A DNA stretch of 64,000 nucleotides. Source: Silicimonas algicola (lineage in GTDB: Bacteria; Pseudomonadota; Alphaproteobacteria; Rhodobacterales; Rhodobacteraceae). The DNA is taken from assembly GCF_003148765.1 (NCBI RefSeq), contig NZ_QGGV01000006.1, positions 1 to 64,000 of the forward strand, in the 5' to 3' direction. Shown here in pieces: positions 26,129 through 34,980 of the stretch. Every line of letters starts with the position of its first letter. Within the stretch, counting starts at the first letter, position 1. Both the position numbers and the translations under genes were made by a program. Under the pieces are notes generated by a model. The model did no database searches. It was not told the origin of the DNA and saw only the letters and a program-made list of their open reading frames with translations.

Positions 26129-26997
26129 GAGAACGCGATCCCCTCACCGGCCACGAGACAACCGGCCACGAATGGAACGGCATCACGGAATTAAACACCC
26201 GCGTGCCGCGGGTGATTTGGTGGGCGGTCGGCATCACTCACGTCTGGGCGCTAATCTACTGGGTGCTGATGCCTGCCTGGCCGTTGGTCACGACTTACAC
26301 AAGGGGCCTTCTCGGCTATGACGACCAGGAGCGGGTCGAGCGGCAGGTGGCGGCAGCCTATGCCGTCCGGACGGACTGGACGACGGCGCTCGCAACGCTG
26401 CCGGCTGAGGAGGTCCGGCAGGATGCCGCCCTGATGTCTCATGTGGCGCGAACCGCGCCCTCGCTCTTTGGCGATAACTGTGCGGGGTGCCACGGAGCGG
26501 ACGCCGCCGGTGGTCCGGGCTTTCCCAGCCTCGTCGACAATGCCTGGCTTTGGGGCGGAGAGGCGGAGGCGATCATGGAGACGCTGAGGGTCGGTATCAA
26601 CGCGCCGCACCCCGACAGCCGCTGGGCCCAGATGCCTGCCTTTGGCGAGACCGACATCCTCACCCGACCGCAGGTTCGTATTGTGGTCGACTATGTCCAG
26701 TCTCTCTCGGGCCTCGAGACGGTGGCCACGCAGGAGCGTCTGGCCGAAGGGGAGATCCTGTTCGCGGAAAACTGCGCCAGCTGTCACGGCGAGGACGCTG
26801 CCGGAAACCGCGACCTCGGCGCCCCCAACCTGACCGATGACGCCTGGGTCTACGGGGGCGACGACGCGGTGATGTTCGAGACAATCCACAACGGCCGGCA
26901 GGGCTGGATGCCGGCGTGGGAGGGGCGGCTAACGACGGCCGAGCGCATGATGCTGACCCTCTACATCCAGGACCTCGGAGAGGAGGCTGGTAGATGA
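26119..26997 (+). CDS. ccoP: cbb3-type cytochrome c oxidase subunit III (cluster 1)
   Basis: 292 residues. The N-terminal cytoplasmic motif HETTGHEWNGITELN precedes one membrane helix (about 33-56) and two cytochrome c domains with CAGCH (about 121-125) and CASCH (about 219-223). It receives electrons from soluble cytochromes or blue copper proteins. It overlaps ccoQ upstream and the small membrane protein gene downstream by ATGA. Intact. Confidence 0.95.
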   Translation: MSVRERDPLTGHETTGHEWNGITELNTRVPRVIWWAVGITHVWALIYWVLMPAWPLVTTYTRGLLGYDDQERVERQVAAAYAVRTDWTTALATLPAEEVRQDAALMSHVARTAPSLFGDNCAGCHGADAAGGPGFPSLVDNAWLWGGEAEAIMETLRVGINAPHPDSRWAQMPAFGETDILTRPQVRIVVDYVQSLSGLETVATQERLAEGEILFAENCASCHGEDAAGNRDLGAPNLTDDAWVYGGDDAVMFETIHNGRQGWMPAWEGRLTTAERMMLTLYIQDLGEEAGR

Positions 26998-27164
26998 TCC
27001 GTACGCGACTATACGCGCTGGCCTCCATTGCTCTGCTCGTAATCGGCTTTGTCGCCGCCAACGCCCATCTCGTCACCGTCGCCATCGGTTCCCAGCCCGA
27101 TTGCGTTCTTGATCTTTCCCAACGAAAAGGCGCCGCGCTCCGCCCGGCGAAGCCGTCATGTTGA
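26994..27164 (+). CDS. Small membrane protein coupled to ccoP
   Basis: 56 residues. An N-terminal helix (about 6-28, LYALASIALLVIGFVAANAHLVTVAIGS) is followed by a short hydrophilic tail with two Cys residues (DCVLDL and the C-terminal Cys). The start overlaps the ccoP stop (ATGA) and the end overlaps the DUF2189 start, so it is firmly within the operon. No family was recognised. A role in cbb3 assembly is inferred from position only. Confidence 0.7.
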   Translation: MIRTRLYALASIALLVIGFVAANAHLVTVAIGSQPDCVLDLSQRKGAALRPAKPSC

Positions 27165-28039
27165 GCGACCGTACCGATCCTCCACCTCCCGACAACCCCC
27201 ACGCCGCGGGCGTGATCCCCAAGGTTGTCCCGCCGCTGCCACGCCAAAACCTGCGGGCACGCAACCTGCCGTGGCGCACCGCCTTCGACTGGCTGCGCGC
27301 GGGCTGGTCCGACCTCTGGACCAACCCGCTCCCCAGCCTGCTCTACGGCGCCGGCGTCTTCGCGCTCTCGATCCTCGTGGTGTGGGGACTGTTCCAGTTC
27401 CGCTACGAATACGCTCTGTTTCCGGCCCTTGCAGGGTTCATGGTCATAGGCCCTCTGATCGCGAACGGTCTCTATGAGAAGAGCCGCAGGCTGGAGCTTG
27501 GGGAAGAGGTCGGTCTGGCGGGCATGATCCTTGTGCGGCCGCGCTCCGGCTACCAGGCGCTCTTCATGGGTGTTTTGCTTCTGGGGCTGTTTCTGCTGTG
27601 GCTCAGGGCGGCGGTCCTGATCTATGCGCTCTTCTTCGGCATGGTCGCCTTTCCCGGGACCGACGAGCTGATCCCGATGCTGTTCCTGACACCGACCGGC
27701 TGGGCGCTGCTTCTGACTGGCAGCGTCGTCGGCGCCCTGTTCGCCGCCTTCGCCTTTGCGATAAGTGTATTCGCGGTGCCGATGCTGCTCACCGAGCGCG
27801 CCGACGCCCTTTCGGCCATGGGCATCAGCATGGCGATGGTCTGGGCGAACCTGCCGGTCATGCTGGCCTGGGGCGCGACCGTCATGGGGCTGTTTCTGGT
27901 TTCGGTCGCGACGGCGTTCATCGGGCTGGTCCTCGTCTTCCCGGTGCTTGGCCACGCCACCTGGCACGCCTACCGCAATATTCGGACCGACGACCGGCAG
28001 ACAGGCGAGAGCGAGCGCATGTTCATACGTCCGGCATAG
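27158..28039 (+). CDS. DUF2189 domain membrane protein
   Basis: 293 residues with about six helices between residues 50 and 260. The family features are RNLPWRTAFDWLRAGWSDLWTNPLPSLLYG, GFMVIGPLIANGLYEKSRRLELGE and PVLGHATWHAYRNI near the end. DUF2189 proteins occur near cbb3 oxidase genes in alphaproteobacteria and may serve cytochrome oxidase biogenesis, but no activity is proven. It ends the first cbb3 operon. Start overlap of 7 bases with the preceding small gene. Confidence 0.85.
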   Translation: MLSDRTDPPPPDNPHAAGVIPKVVPPLPRQNLRARNLPWRTAFDWLRAGWSDLWTNPLPSLLYGAGVFALSILVVWGLFQFRYEYALFPALAGFMVIGPLIANGLYEKSRRLELGEEVGLAGMILVRPRSGYQALFMGVLLLGLFLLWLRAAVLIYALFFGMVAFPGTDELIPMLFLTPTGWALLLTGSVVGALFAAFAFAISVFAVPMLLTERADALSAMGISMAMVWANLPVMLAWGATVMGLFLVSVATAFIGLVLVFPVLGHATWHAYRNIRTDDRQTGESERMFIRPA

Positions 28040-28186
28040 TCTCTCAGGAGAACTAAGCGCGGGCCTTGGCGTCCAGGAGCCATGGAACGGTCTCTCAGGG
28101 CCAACATTCTCTGGACCTGATGACAGCGCCGAATGCGCCACCTTGGTCCGGTGTTCCCCATGGTTTGAGCATAGCAGAACCCGACG

Positions 28187-29022
28187 CTAGTTTCTGTAGC
28201 GACTTAGCGTCCAAAGCTGCGGAGGTCTCGTCTCGATCGCCTTAAGGATTTGAGAGGTGCTGTCGACCTGGTCGAAATACTTTCCTTGAGGGAACAGCCC
28301 CAATTCCTTTAGGTACCCATCGAGCCACGGAGCAGATTTCGGCAGCCATACTTGGCCGCCCTCGATCTTCGCACACTGGATGGACATGCGCTGGATCTTG
28401 TCTCCAGTAGCGACCATGCCTTTGACGTCGTTCAGTCCGTCCCTGAGGAGTTCATTGCCCAGCGCAATTCCGACGCCGGCCTTTTCGACGACTATAAGCG
28501 CCGGTCTCCATTTCTTGCGCAGGTCCCGGGCAACGCGACGCAGGTCGGGATAGTCGTATTGAGCGCGGTGAACGTCGAGCAGATGTATCCCGTGATTGAT
28601 TAGACCCCACGTCGTGCAGACCGAAAGTCGTTGTCCACGCCTGGGACGGACGCTGTGTCCCAGCTCTGCGCCACGGCCTCGTACTTCGACAGGTCGGTCT
28701 TGCCCTCGTACGTCCTGAACCAGTGCAGCTTGATTATGTTGCCGCCTGGGAGCGTGGGGGACTGCTGATACTGGGCTTCGTATGCCGACGGTCCAAGCTC
28801 TCGCCGAATCCGATCGAGTTCCTCCTGACCGATACGTTCGGGGTGAAGGAGATCACAGATCTTACGCTCCCATCTTACGCCTTCGCTGTGGTAAAGAACC
28901 TGGTGCTCGGTGGCGACGTTGCCCCGACTGCATCGTTGGAGAACTCGCGCCCTATCGTACTGTCGAGGCTGGACGCGGGGCAGGGCGCCGGGCTTGGCCC
29001 AGGCCAGTTCCAGTCTCCGCAC
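28187..29022 (-). pseudogene. Frameshifted phage terminase large subunit
   Basis: The first frame (28600-29022) reads LYHSEGVRWERKICDLLHPERI and GPSAYEAQYQQSPTLPGGNIIKLHWF, then AQSWDTA. After VDNDF the reading breaks; in the next frame the sequence continues VCTTWGLINHGIHLLDVHR, VVEKAGVGIALGNELL and GKYFDQVDSTSQIL down to 28187. One lost base near the codon for Phe in NDF explains the break. The AQYQQ and WDTA motifs are those of phage terminase nuclease/ATPase linkers. The N-terminal ATPase part is absent, so it is both truncated and frameshifted. Confidence 0.8.
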
Positions 29023-29317
29023 AGCATAGCGCAGGACAGTGCCGGTGACCTCTACGTCGGCGACTTCGTGGATGCGGATTGGGCGGCGGTGATTCCGGAA
29101 GTTGGAAAGCCAGATCGTCCAAGGCGGTTTCAGAAGTTCCGACGGTGTCGGTCCTAGCGTCTAGAGAAGCCCCAATCGAGTCCTTGACAGTATTTCAAGA
29201 CCAGCCCTGAGATCTCCGCCCAGACGTGAGCGCAGCCTTCAGCATCCCTTTGTCGCTGCAAAATGACCAGTGAGGGATTGGCTGCTCCAACCTGGCCGAA
29301 GGTTGCACACGATCACT
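29023..29317. other. Spacer between two terminase copies
   Basis: About 295 bases without a recognised gene, probably the eroded N-terminal part of the first terminase and its junction. Confidence 0.3.
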
Positions 29318-30760
29318 TTACCACCTAGTCAGCACTTTGATGTTACGATCAAGGTGCGGATTATACCGGCTCTTCAGGAGAAGATTGAAGAACAGAATAC
29401 CTTGAGAGAGGGCATCCACTTGATCGTCATGTGTGCCTCCCGGGAACTCAGTCAACTCTGGAAACAAGACGTCTAGCCAAGGCGCGACCTTTGGAAGAAG
29501 CACTCTCTCATCAGCGACAAGAACCATGGCCTTGGCCATCCTGTCTTCCTTCGAGAGCTTCGGCACAACAGGCTGCAACAATTTTCGTCTCACATTCAAC
29601 GGATATCTATCCCAGAGGGTTTCCAAAAGGGCCAGTCCTGAATGCGCTTTCTCTATGGCGATGAAGTCCGCATCGATGTGCTTCTCGGCTTGAACTACGT
29701 GCTTGACGAGTTGAGGGAAGCTCCAGTACCCGCGGACACTCCACATCATATAGAGACGTTCATCGGTCATCTGAAACGCCTGGATGACCGAGTACGAGCC
29801 CGATTGCGAACCGGACGCGGCATCGACGCTAAGGAAACGCACGTCGAAGGGCTTGGGCAAGACATCATACCGCTGGAACAGGCTGATGTCGATCTCACCC
29901 CCGCCGGCGGGGACCGGCCGCTGTTGGTACTGCGCCAGGAAGTTGGCCTCCCCCATTTTTGCGCGCTGAACCGCAAGGACGTCTCTCGGGAGTCGCGCCG
30001 GGTCCAGGAGATCACCCCGCTCGAACGCGTGTAACTCGCCCTGGCCGATGGGCACCTGCATGTCTTCTTCCGCTATCGCTGGCAGCGAAAGCCGGTTCCA
30101 ATGCTCTTGCGATGCCAGGTGGGCCGCAGGGTCGTGAATCGAGAGCCTCTGCATAACCAAGACCATCGGGCTTTTCGCGGGATCGTTTAGTCGGTTGGAA
30201 AGCGAGTTGTCGATCCAGCTATTGACCTTGCCGCAGACGGATTGAGACGCGACTTGGGATCCGTCAAGAGGATCATCCATGATGATGAGATCTGCGCCTT
30301 TACCGATGACCGCCCCGTTGACCGAGATTGCCTCCCTCTTGCCTCCCTGTTCCGTTATGAAGACCCGCTCGTTGTCCTTGGCCGGCGCTCCAGACAAGGT
30401 AGGGAACGCATCTCTGTACCAGTCCGTCTCCACGACTTTGCGGAATTTGTTTGCGAGTTCAGTTGCGAGATCGAGGTTGTTGGACACGACCCAAATTTCG
30501 AGACTGGGGTCGTGTCCGAGGAGGAACGCTGGCCACGCTACCGAGACGATGATCGACTTCAACGTTCGCGGTGGTACGTGGATCATCTGGCGGCGAACGT
30601 CACCAGACGCGACGCACTCCAGGGCGAGGCAGATCGCCTCGATGTGCCAATTGTCTTGAAACTCTTTCTCTGGATGGAGGGTCTTGAAGACCATTTCAAG
30701 AAAGGCCCGGAAGCTAAGCCGCAGGAGGGCCTCGACGTCAGCTTTCTTTGGATCAGTCAT
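29318..30760 (-). CDS. Phage terminase large subunit, intact
   Basis: 480 residues. The ATPase domain shows a modified Walker A, HVPPRTLKSIIVS (about 61-73), and a Walker B-like ADLIIMDDPLDG (about 155-166). The linker has MVLVMQRLSIHDPAAHL and NFLAQYQQRPVPAGGG, and the nuclease domain reads VDAASGSQSGSYSV, IEKAHSGLALLE and THDDQVDALSQ with the acidic metal ligands. The enzyme packages phage or GTA-like DNA. It starts 8 bases inside the end of the DUF5681 gene. No portal, capsid or tail gene is present in the window, so its use here is unclear. Confidence 0.88.
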   Translation of the reverse strand: MTDPKKADVEALLRLSFRAFLEMVFKTLHPEKEFQDNWHIEAICLALECVASGDVRRQMIHVPPRTLKSIIVSVAWPAFLLGHDPSLEIWVVSNNLDLATELANKFRKVVETDWYRDAFPTLSGAPAKDNERVFITEQGGKREAISVNGAVIGKGADLIIMDDPLDGSQVASQSVCGKVNSWIDNSLSNRLNDPAKSPMVLVMQRLSIHDPAAHLASQEHWNRLSLPAIAEEDMQVPIGQGELHAFERGDLLDPARLPRDVLAVQRAKMGEANFLAQYQQRPVPAGGGEIDISLFQRYDVLPKPFDVRFLSVDAASGSQSGSYSVIQAFQMTDERLYMMWSVRGYWSFPQLVKHVVQAEKHIDADFIAIEKAHSGLALLETLWDRYPLNVRRKLLQPVVPKLSKEDRMAKAMVLVADERVLLPKVAPWLDVLFPELTEFPGGTHDDQVDALSQGILFFNLLLKSRYNPHLDRNIKVLTRW

Positions 30761-31160
30761 CGTCCCTCTCCTTTGCGGAATGTGGTTGCAGCGCCTTCTC
30801 GGCGTATTTCAGTAGCAGTCGGACATCGTCCTCTGTGGCGGGGAGGTCCCTGGATGAGGCAGTAGACGCCTCCCCCAGGTGGAGATTGATCTGACGGAGA
30901 AGCTCGCCCAGAGCCCGGGGGCTTCCAGCAAGGGCGTCAGCAACGAGCCTTTTCGCGAAGGCCTCCATCTTCGTGACCTTCAACTCAACGCCCTGTTCCT
31001 TGAGGCTCACGCCACCTGAGAGTTCGGCCTCGATGACCGATTTCCAGGACTTCGAACCTTTGGGACGGCCGCCCGGGTTGCCCGACTGTCCCGTCTTGAA
31101 CCGGCTGTGCTGGGGCGGCCTGCCACGCCCGACGCCATAATCGTCTTCGTCTTCGCTCAT
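30753..31160 (-). CDS. DUF5681 protein (terminase small subunit-like)
   Basis: 135 residues. The N-terminal motif RGRPPQHSRFKTGQSGNPGGRPKGSKSW (about 12-39) is the DUF5681 signature, a DNA-binding-like Gly/Arg-rich element. It is followed by a helical part with TKMEAFAKRLVADALAGSPRALGELLRQI. These proteins sit just upstream of terminase large subunits and may act as the small subunit. Here it overlaps both neighbours (terminase and the ParB-methyltransferase gene), so the three form one operon. Confidence 0.85.
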   Translation of the reverse strand: MSEDEDDYGVGRGRPPQHSRFKTGQSGNPGGRPKGSKSWKSVIEAELSGGVSLKEQGVELKVTKMEAFAKRLVADALAGSPRALGELLRQINLHLGEASTASSRDLPATEDDVRLLLKYAEKALQPHSAKERDDD

Positions 31161-32614
31161 TTGCTTCCCTCCGACGGTTCGGCCGGGGCAGGGGGCAGCG
31201 TCGAGGGCACGGTTCCTTCGTGCAGTGCCTCGCCCTCCGCAGCTTCGACCTGAATGTGCAGGCCCTGCTCCCTTTCGCGGAACGTCGCACCAGACTGCAG
31301 ATGAACGGCCTCCACTCCGGTCATCAACTCCCAGCGCCGGATGGCAGAATCCACGTAGTGGGGTGAAATCTCGATTCCGATACAGCGGCGTTTGGTGCGT
31401 TCCGCGGCAAGCAGCGTAGTCCCGCTGCCAAGAAATGGGTCGAATACAGTCTCGCCGACAGCGGAGGCGTCAATGAGGGCGTCCTCGACAAGCCGGATCG
31501 GCTTTACAGTCGGATGGACCGTAAAGTCGTCGGCCCCGTCAGCTAGACCACCGGTCGCACCAGCATACTCCCAGACATTCGTCCGGTTGCGGCCGTGGAT
31601 GCCGAGCTCCACATTGTTGGTGTGAGGCGCGCCAGGCTTCTTCGCCACGAACACAAGCTCGTGGCGTGAACGGTAGAAAGACCCCATACCACCATTGGGC
31701 TTGACCCAGACGCAGAGGTTGACGTCATCGAACCCGACTTTGTCGAGGGCGATCTGGAGCTCTCTGGTGTGGCGCCAGTCCATAAAGCAGTAGAGCAGCC
31801 CACCCGGTTTAACGACCGCACTTGCATTGGTGAGAAACTCCGCGAGGAACGCGGCGAAGTCCGACGATGACATCTCACCGGATGCCTCCGCGAATTCCTT
31901 GAACCCTTTCGTCGCTGTTGTGACATGTCCATTCACCTTTAAGTTGTATGGGGGGTCAGAAATAATGATGTCGGCTCGACGCTTTAGGAACAAATTTTTG
32001 ATAAGCTCCGGGTCGCGCGCCGATCCGCATGCGATGAAATGACGGCCGAGCCCCCAAACATCCCCGTCACGGGTGATAGCCTCGCTCTCTGCATTGCTGC
32101 CCCCGTCTGACGAGTCTATCGGATCGGCGTCATCCGGCGCGCCGACAGTGACTTCGAAAAGGCACTCGAGCTCCGGCGGATCAAACCCAAGGTCCCTTAG
32201 GTCGGTGTCGAACTCGAGCTGATAGGCCAGTTCGAGGACCAATTTCTCTACGTCCCAAGTGCCAGTCTCCTGGGTCTTGTTCACGGCTATGCGGAGGGCG
32301 CGAACCTTTCGTTCGTCGAGATGATCAACCACGATGCAGGGAACCATTTTCATTCCCGATTTCTTTGCAGCTGCAGCCCTTGTGTGCCCATCGACGATCT
32401 CGCCCTCCGCTGTGATGAGGATGGGAGTGACGAATCCGAATTGCCGAAAAGAAGCCTCGCACTTCTTAACTTGTCGGCCGCTGGGTTTTCGAACTTGATG
32501 GACTGAGACAGTCAACTCGGCAGTGGATCGCCAAACTACGGTCAGATCCAGCAGCAGGTCATTGCGTTTAGAGTCGTTCGTCGGATGCGCAGGATGCGCC
32601 TTTGAAGTCGCCAT
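31157..32614 (-). CDS. ParB-like nuclease domain fused to a beta-class DNA methyltransferase
   Basis: 485 residues from the ATG at 32614 (MATSKAHPAH). A longer frame to 32704 adds unrelated residues. About residues 35-125 form a ParB/Sulfiredoxin-like domain with PILITAEGEIVDGHTRAAAAKKSG. The methyltransferase follows, with motif IV DPPYNLKV (about 235-242), HPTVKPIRLVEDAL and motif I DPFLGSGTTLLAAE (about 395-408), the IV-before-I order of beta-class N4-cytosine/N6-adenine enzymes. Such fusions are common in phages and prophages and may protect phage DNA. It overlaps the DUF5681 gene. Recognition site unknown. Confidence 0.88.
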   Translation of the reverse strand: MATSKAHPAHPTNDSKRNDLLLDLTVVWRSTAELTVSVHQVRKPSGRQVKKCEASFRQFGFVTPILITAEGEIVDGHTRAAAAKKSGMKMVPCIVVDHLDERKVRALRIAVNKTQETGTWDVEKLVLELAYQLEFDTDLRDLGFDPPELECLFEVTVGAPDDADPIDSSDGGSNAESEAITRDGDVWGLGRHFIACGSARDPELIKNLFLKRRADIIISDPPYNLKVNGHVTTATKGFKEFAEASGEMSSSDFAAFLAEFLTNASAVVKPGGLLYCFMDWRHTRELQIALDKVGFDDVNLCVWVKPNGGMGSFYRSRHELVFVAKKPGAPHTNNVELGIHGRNRTNVWEYAGATGGLADGADDFTVHPTVKPIRLVEDALIDASAVGETVFDPFLGSGTTLLAAERTKRRCIGIEISPHYVDSAIRRWELMTGVEAVHLQSGATFREREQGLHIQVEAAEGEALHEGTVPSTLPPAPAEPSEGSK

Positions 32615-33557
32615 ATCGGCCTCCTCGCGTTTCACGAAAGGCACGATGAGGCGTCGACCAGGCCGAGATGGGAATGCCGACGTAGGGCCGTCCATCGCAA
32701 TCAACGAAGCACCGAAACCTCGGCCTGCACTTCGCTGTAGTTGGATTCTTAGTCCCCGCCGGAAAGCACGTCAACATTGTAAAGCATTGATTCCAGTGAC
32801 AAACGGTTTGGATGGCTACGGGGGCATGGCCGGATGCTCACAACGTTGGGACCACCTCGCCTTGGGATATCACCACATGCGTTCCGACAGTTCGCGGACC
32901 GACCTCTCAAAGTTTGGCGCCGCTGGACCAGGAGCTATCGGTTGTGGAGAGTCATCCAAGTCGGTTGTGGAGCGCCATCCACCACGAAAGTGGGCGCAGG
33001 TCTCAGAAGCTTCGCCAGGCCCAGGAGGGTACGAACTGGCTGAGAGGACGTCCGCTGCCACGTTTTTTTCTACGGCATCGAGCGCGACACCTCTGACCAT
33101 AAATACTGGGAGGGTGAGTCCACCTGCACCAGCAGTTCTCGACCACTTCGCTTCGCCTCGACCACCAAAAAAACGCGAGCCATGCTGCGGCATGCTTCTG
33201 GCACGCCTGTCTCTTCTCGTTGACTGTTCATGGTTTCCACGCATTGATTCATCAAGTGGTCCACGCGGGCTAATTGGGTCCGAAACCTGTCGGCGAATCT
33301 CAAGGGCTGACTCGAGAGTCGCTGAGTTGGGAGCGCCTCTGTCGCGACATTCAAATACCCACCGAGTGCCCGGGTCTGGCGTAGGACTGTCTTTTTGCCT
33401 CCGTCCCTGTTCTTTTCCCTGTTCTCAGGGAAAAGAATTTACCCAGACCGGATCGCTCCAGACTGCCTCCCCAGCCAGGCATCCTCTGTTCAGTAGCCCT
33501 TTTCCTCTCGCGCCAGGGCCTTGTCACCAAGGCCTTCGCCAGGCTCCCCGAGGATCT
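32615..33557. other. Prophage remnant region without clear genes
   Basis: About 940 bases. A minus-strand frame (33070-33354) reads a protein-like string with DRFRTQLARVDHLMNQCVETMN and ARVFLVVEAKRSGRELLVQVDSPSQYLW but lacks a known family and ribosome binding site; it could be a small gene. Near the 3' end lies the perfect 10-bp hairpin at 33412-33435. I support no gene here. Confidence 0.35.
33412..33435. repeat. Perfect 10-bp inverted repeat with 4-base loop
   Basis: CTTTTCCCTG (33412-33421) pairs perfectly with CAGGGAAAAG (33426-33435) around TTCT; CCCTGTTCT also occurs just before, so the motif is partly repeated. It sits 120 bases upstream of the recombinase remnant. It could be a recombination site, an operator, or a terminator. 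Confidence 0.6.
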
Positions 33558-33755
33558 GGCGTGTCGCGGTCCGGCGCTGAGTTCCAAAGCACTCGGAGGT
33601 CGTTCATCACCCAGTGCGAGCGAACCGGCGTGCCGGAGCATTTCACCGCGTCCCTGGTCGGGCACAGGTCCGCCCGCCCACAGAACAAGTTAACCTACGG
33701 CATCTATTTGGGGGGCATCTCCGAAGAGCAGAAACGCTGCATTGCGTGCGGGTCA
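33558..33755 (+). pseudogene. C-terminal remnant of a tyrosine recombinase (phage integrase)
   Basis: The plus strand reads FQSTRRSFITQCERTGVPEH, then TASLVGHRSARPQNKLTYGIYLGG and SEEQKR. This is the end of a tyrosine recombinase: R of the H/S-x-x-R box, GH of box II and the TYG region near the catalytic Tyr. Only about 65 residues are recognisable; upstream sequence in any frame lacks the catalytic core, so the gene is dead. It marks the right side of the terminase/methyltransferase block as a former integrated element. Confidence 0.7.
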
Positions 33756-33933
33756 GATGAGGGTGCCGGAATGAGCGAGACTTGCAGCGCAGGGTCAGGA
33801 CGTACGAGACGCCGTAACGCGGCTGTCTTCAGCTTCAAGAACGAGTTGGGACGCTCCCGGCCACATCCACCGTCGCCGGGTCGTATTGTGGCCACAGTTG
33901 CGCGATAGCAGATCGAACAAGTTAAGGATGCTG

Positions 33934-34980
33934 ATGCCCCCTAAAGTCTTGTATCCAAAATATGTCAATTACTTAAGCTGCTGTTTCGGGATCCCGTTAG
34001 CATATCCCGTGCTGATAGCAGTACAAACTGCTGTGGCCGGGATGCTGGCCAACTTTTCAGCCTATCGTTTTGATCCCGGGATGGGGCAGCTTCTCGCCAT
34101 CCTCATGGCATTCTGCGTCCCCTGGTTTCTGTGGATTTTGGTAGTGCGCAAGGTGGTTCTCCTCGGCGCCGTCCATCAATCCGAAGCCCCCATCCATGAT
34201 CTGCTGTCTTCGATCAAGTCACTGGCGCTGGACTTTCACCGGCTGTTGGGAGGTGCAGTCAAGCTAGTGCTCATCTGTTTGTTTGTGGGCGCGTCCGGAT
34301 ACCTCAAGGAGATGATCAGCGTCATCCAACCGTTCGCGTGGGACCATACGTTCATGCGGGTCGACCGGCTGTTGCACTTCGGCGTTGACCCCTATCGCCT
34401 GTCTCTATGGCTGTTCGGCTCACCGACCGCCACGACGGCGCTGAACGTAGCGTATCACGCCTGGTTCTTCGTCATCTATTTCGTAACCTTCGTCGCCTGC
34501 TTCGCACGAACCGACGACAAGCTTTCCCAAGCTTTCCTTGTCGGTCTCTTGCTGACTTTCGCCGTGGGAGGCAACGCCATTGCGCTGGTCTTCTCATCTG
34601 CCGGACCGGTCTACTACGAGCGCCTTGGCCTCGGATCCGAGTTCGAGCCGCTCATGCAGCACCTGCGCGCCATGAACGAGATTTCGCCGGTCTGGGCGCT
34701 CTCGGTACAAGAAGGCCTGTGGCACGGGCACGTGGGTGACGGTGAACTTGCAGGTATCTCGGCGATGCCCTCAATGCACGTCGCTACGTCTGTCCTGATG
34801 GCATTCTACGCGACGACTTACGCACGATGGGCAGCTTGGCTCATGTGGGGGTTCGCACTTGCGATCCTCATCGGGTCGGTGCACCTCGGCTGGCACTATG
34901 CGATAGATGGGTATCTTGGTGCGGCAATCGCCTGGGCGTGTTGGGTCACGGCCCGATATTTGGTCGAAGAAAGAAACTAG
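33934..34980 (+). CDS. PAP2-superfamily membrane protein (inositolphosphotransferase/Aur1-like)
   Basis: 348 residues with about eight helices. PAP2 motifs appear late: AMPSMHVATSVLMAFY (about 272-287) and SVHLGWHYAIDGYLG (about 313-327), with the catalytic His and Asp of motif 3. The long N-terminal membrane part is typical of the PAP2_3 group that handles lipid head groups. Substrate unknown. AAGGA ends 5 bases before the ATG at 33934; ATG 33928 would be too close. Composition is slightly less GC-rich at the start than in core genes. The stop shares a CTAG with a minus-strand HTH remnant. Confidence 0.8.
   Translation: MPPKVLYPKYVNYLSCCFGIPLAYPVLIAVQTAVAGMLANFSAYRFDPGMGQLLAILMAFCVPWFLWILVVRKVVLLGAVHQSEAPIHDLLSSIKSLALDFHRLLGGAVKLVLICLFVGASGYLKEMISVIQPFAWDHTFMRVDRLLHFGVDPYRLSLWLFGSPTATTALNVAYHAWFFVIYFVTFVACFARTDDKLSQAFLVGLLLTFAVGGNAIALVFSSAGPVYYERLGLGSEFEPLMQHLRAMNEISPVWALSVQEGLWHGHVGDGELAGISAMPSMHVATSVLMAFYATTYARWAAWLMWGFALAILIGSVHLGWHYAIDGYLGAAIAWACWVTARYLVEERN

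Noticed and set aside
26660-28141. A ~490-codon open frame on the minus strand
   Set aside because: It lies opposite ccoP and DUF2189, both with clear domains; its His/Arg/Gln-rich composition is that of a shadow.
32523-33908. A 461-codon plus-strand frame taken as one protein
   Set aside because: Only its last part (33558-33755) matches a recombinase; the rest is unrelated and overlaps the methyltransferase start, so it is an accidental fusion.
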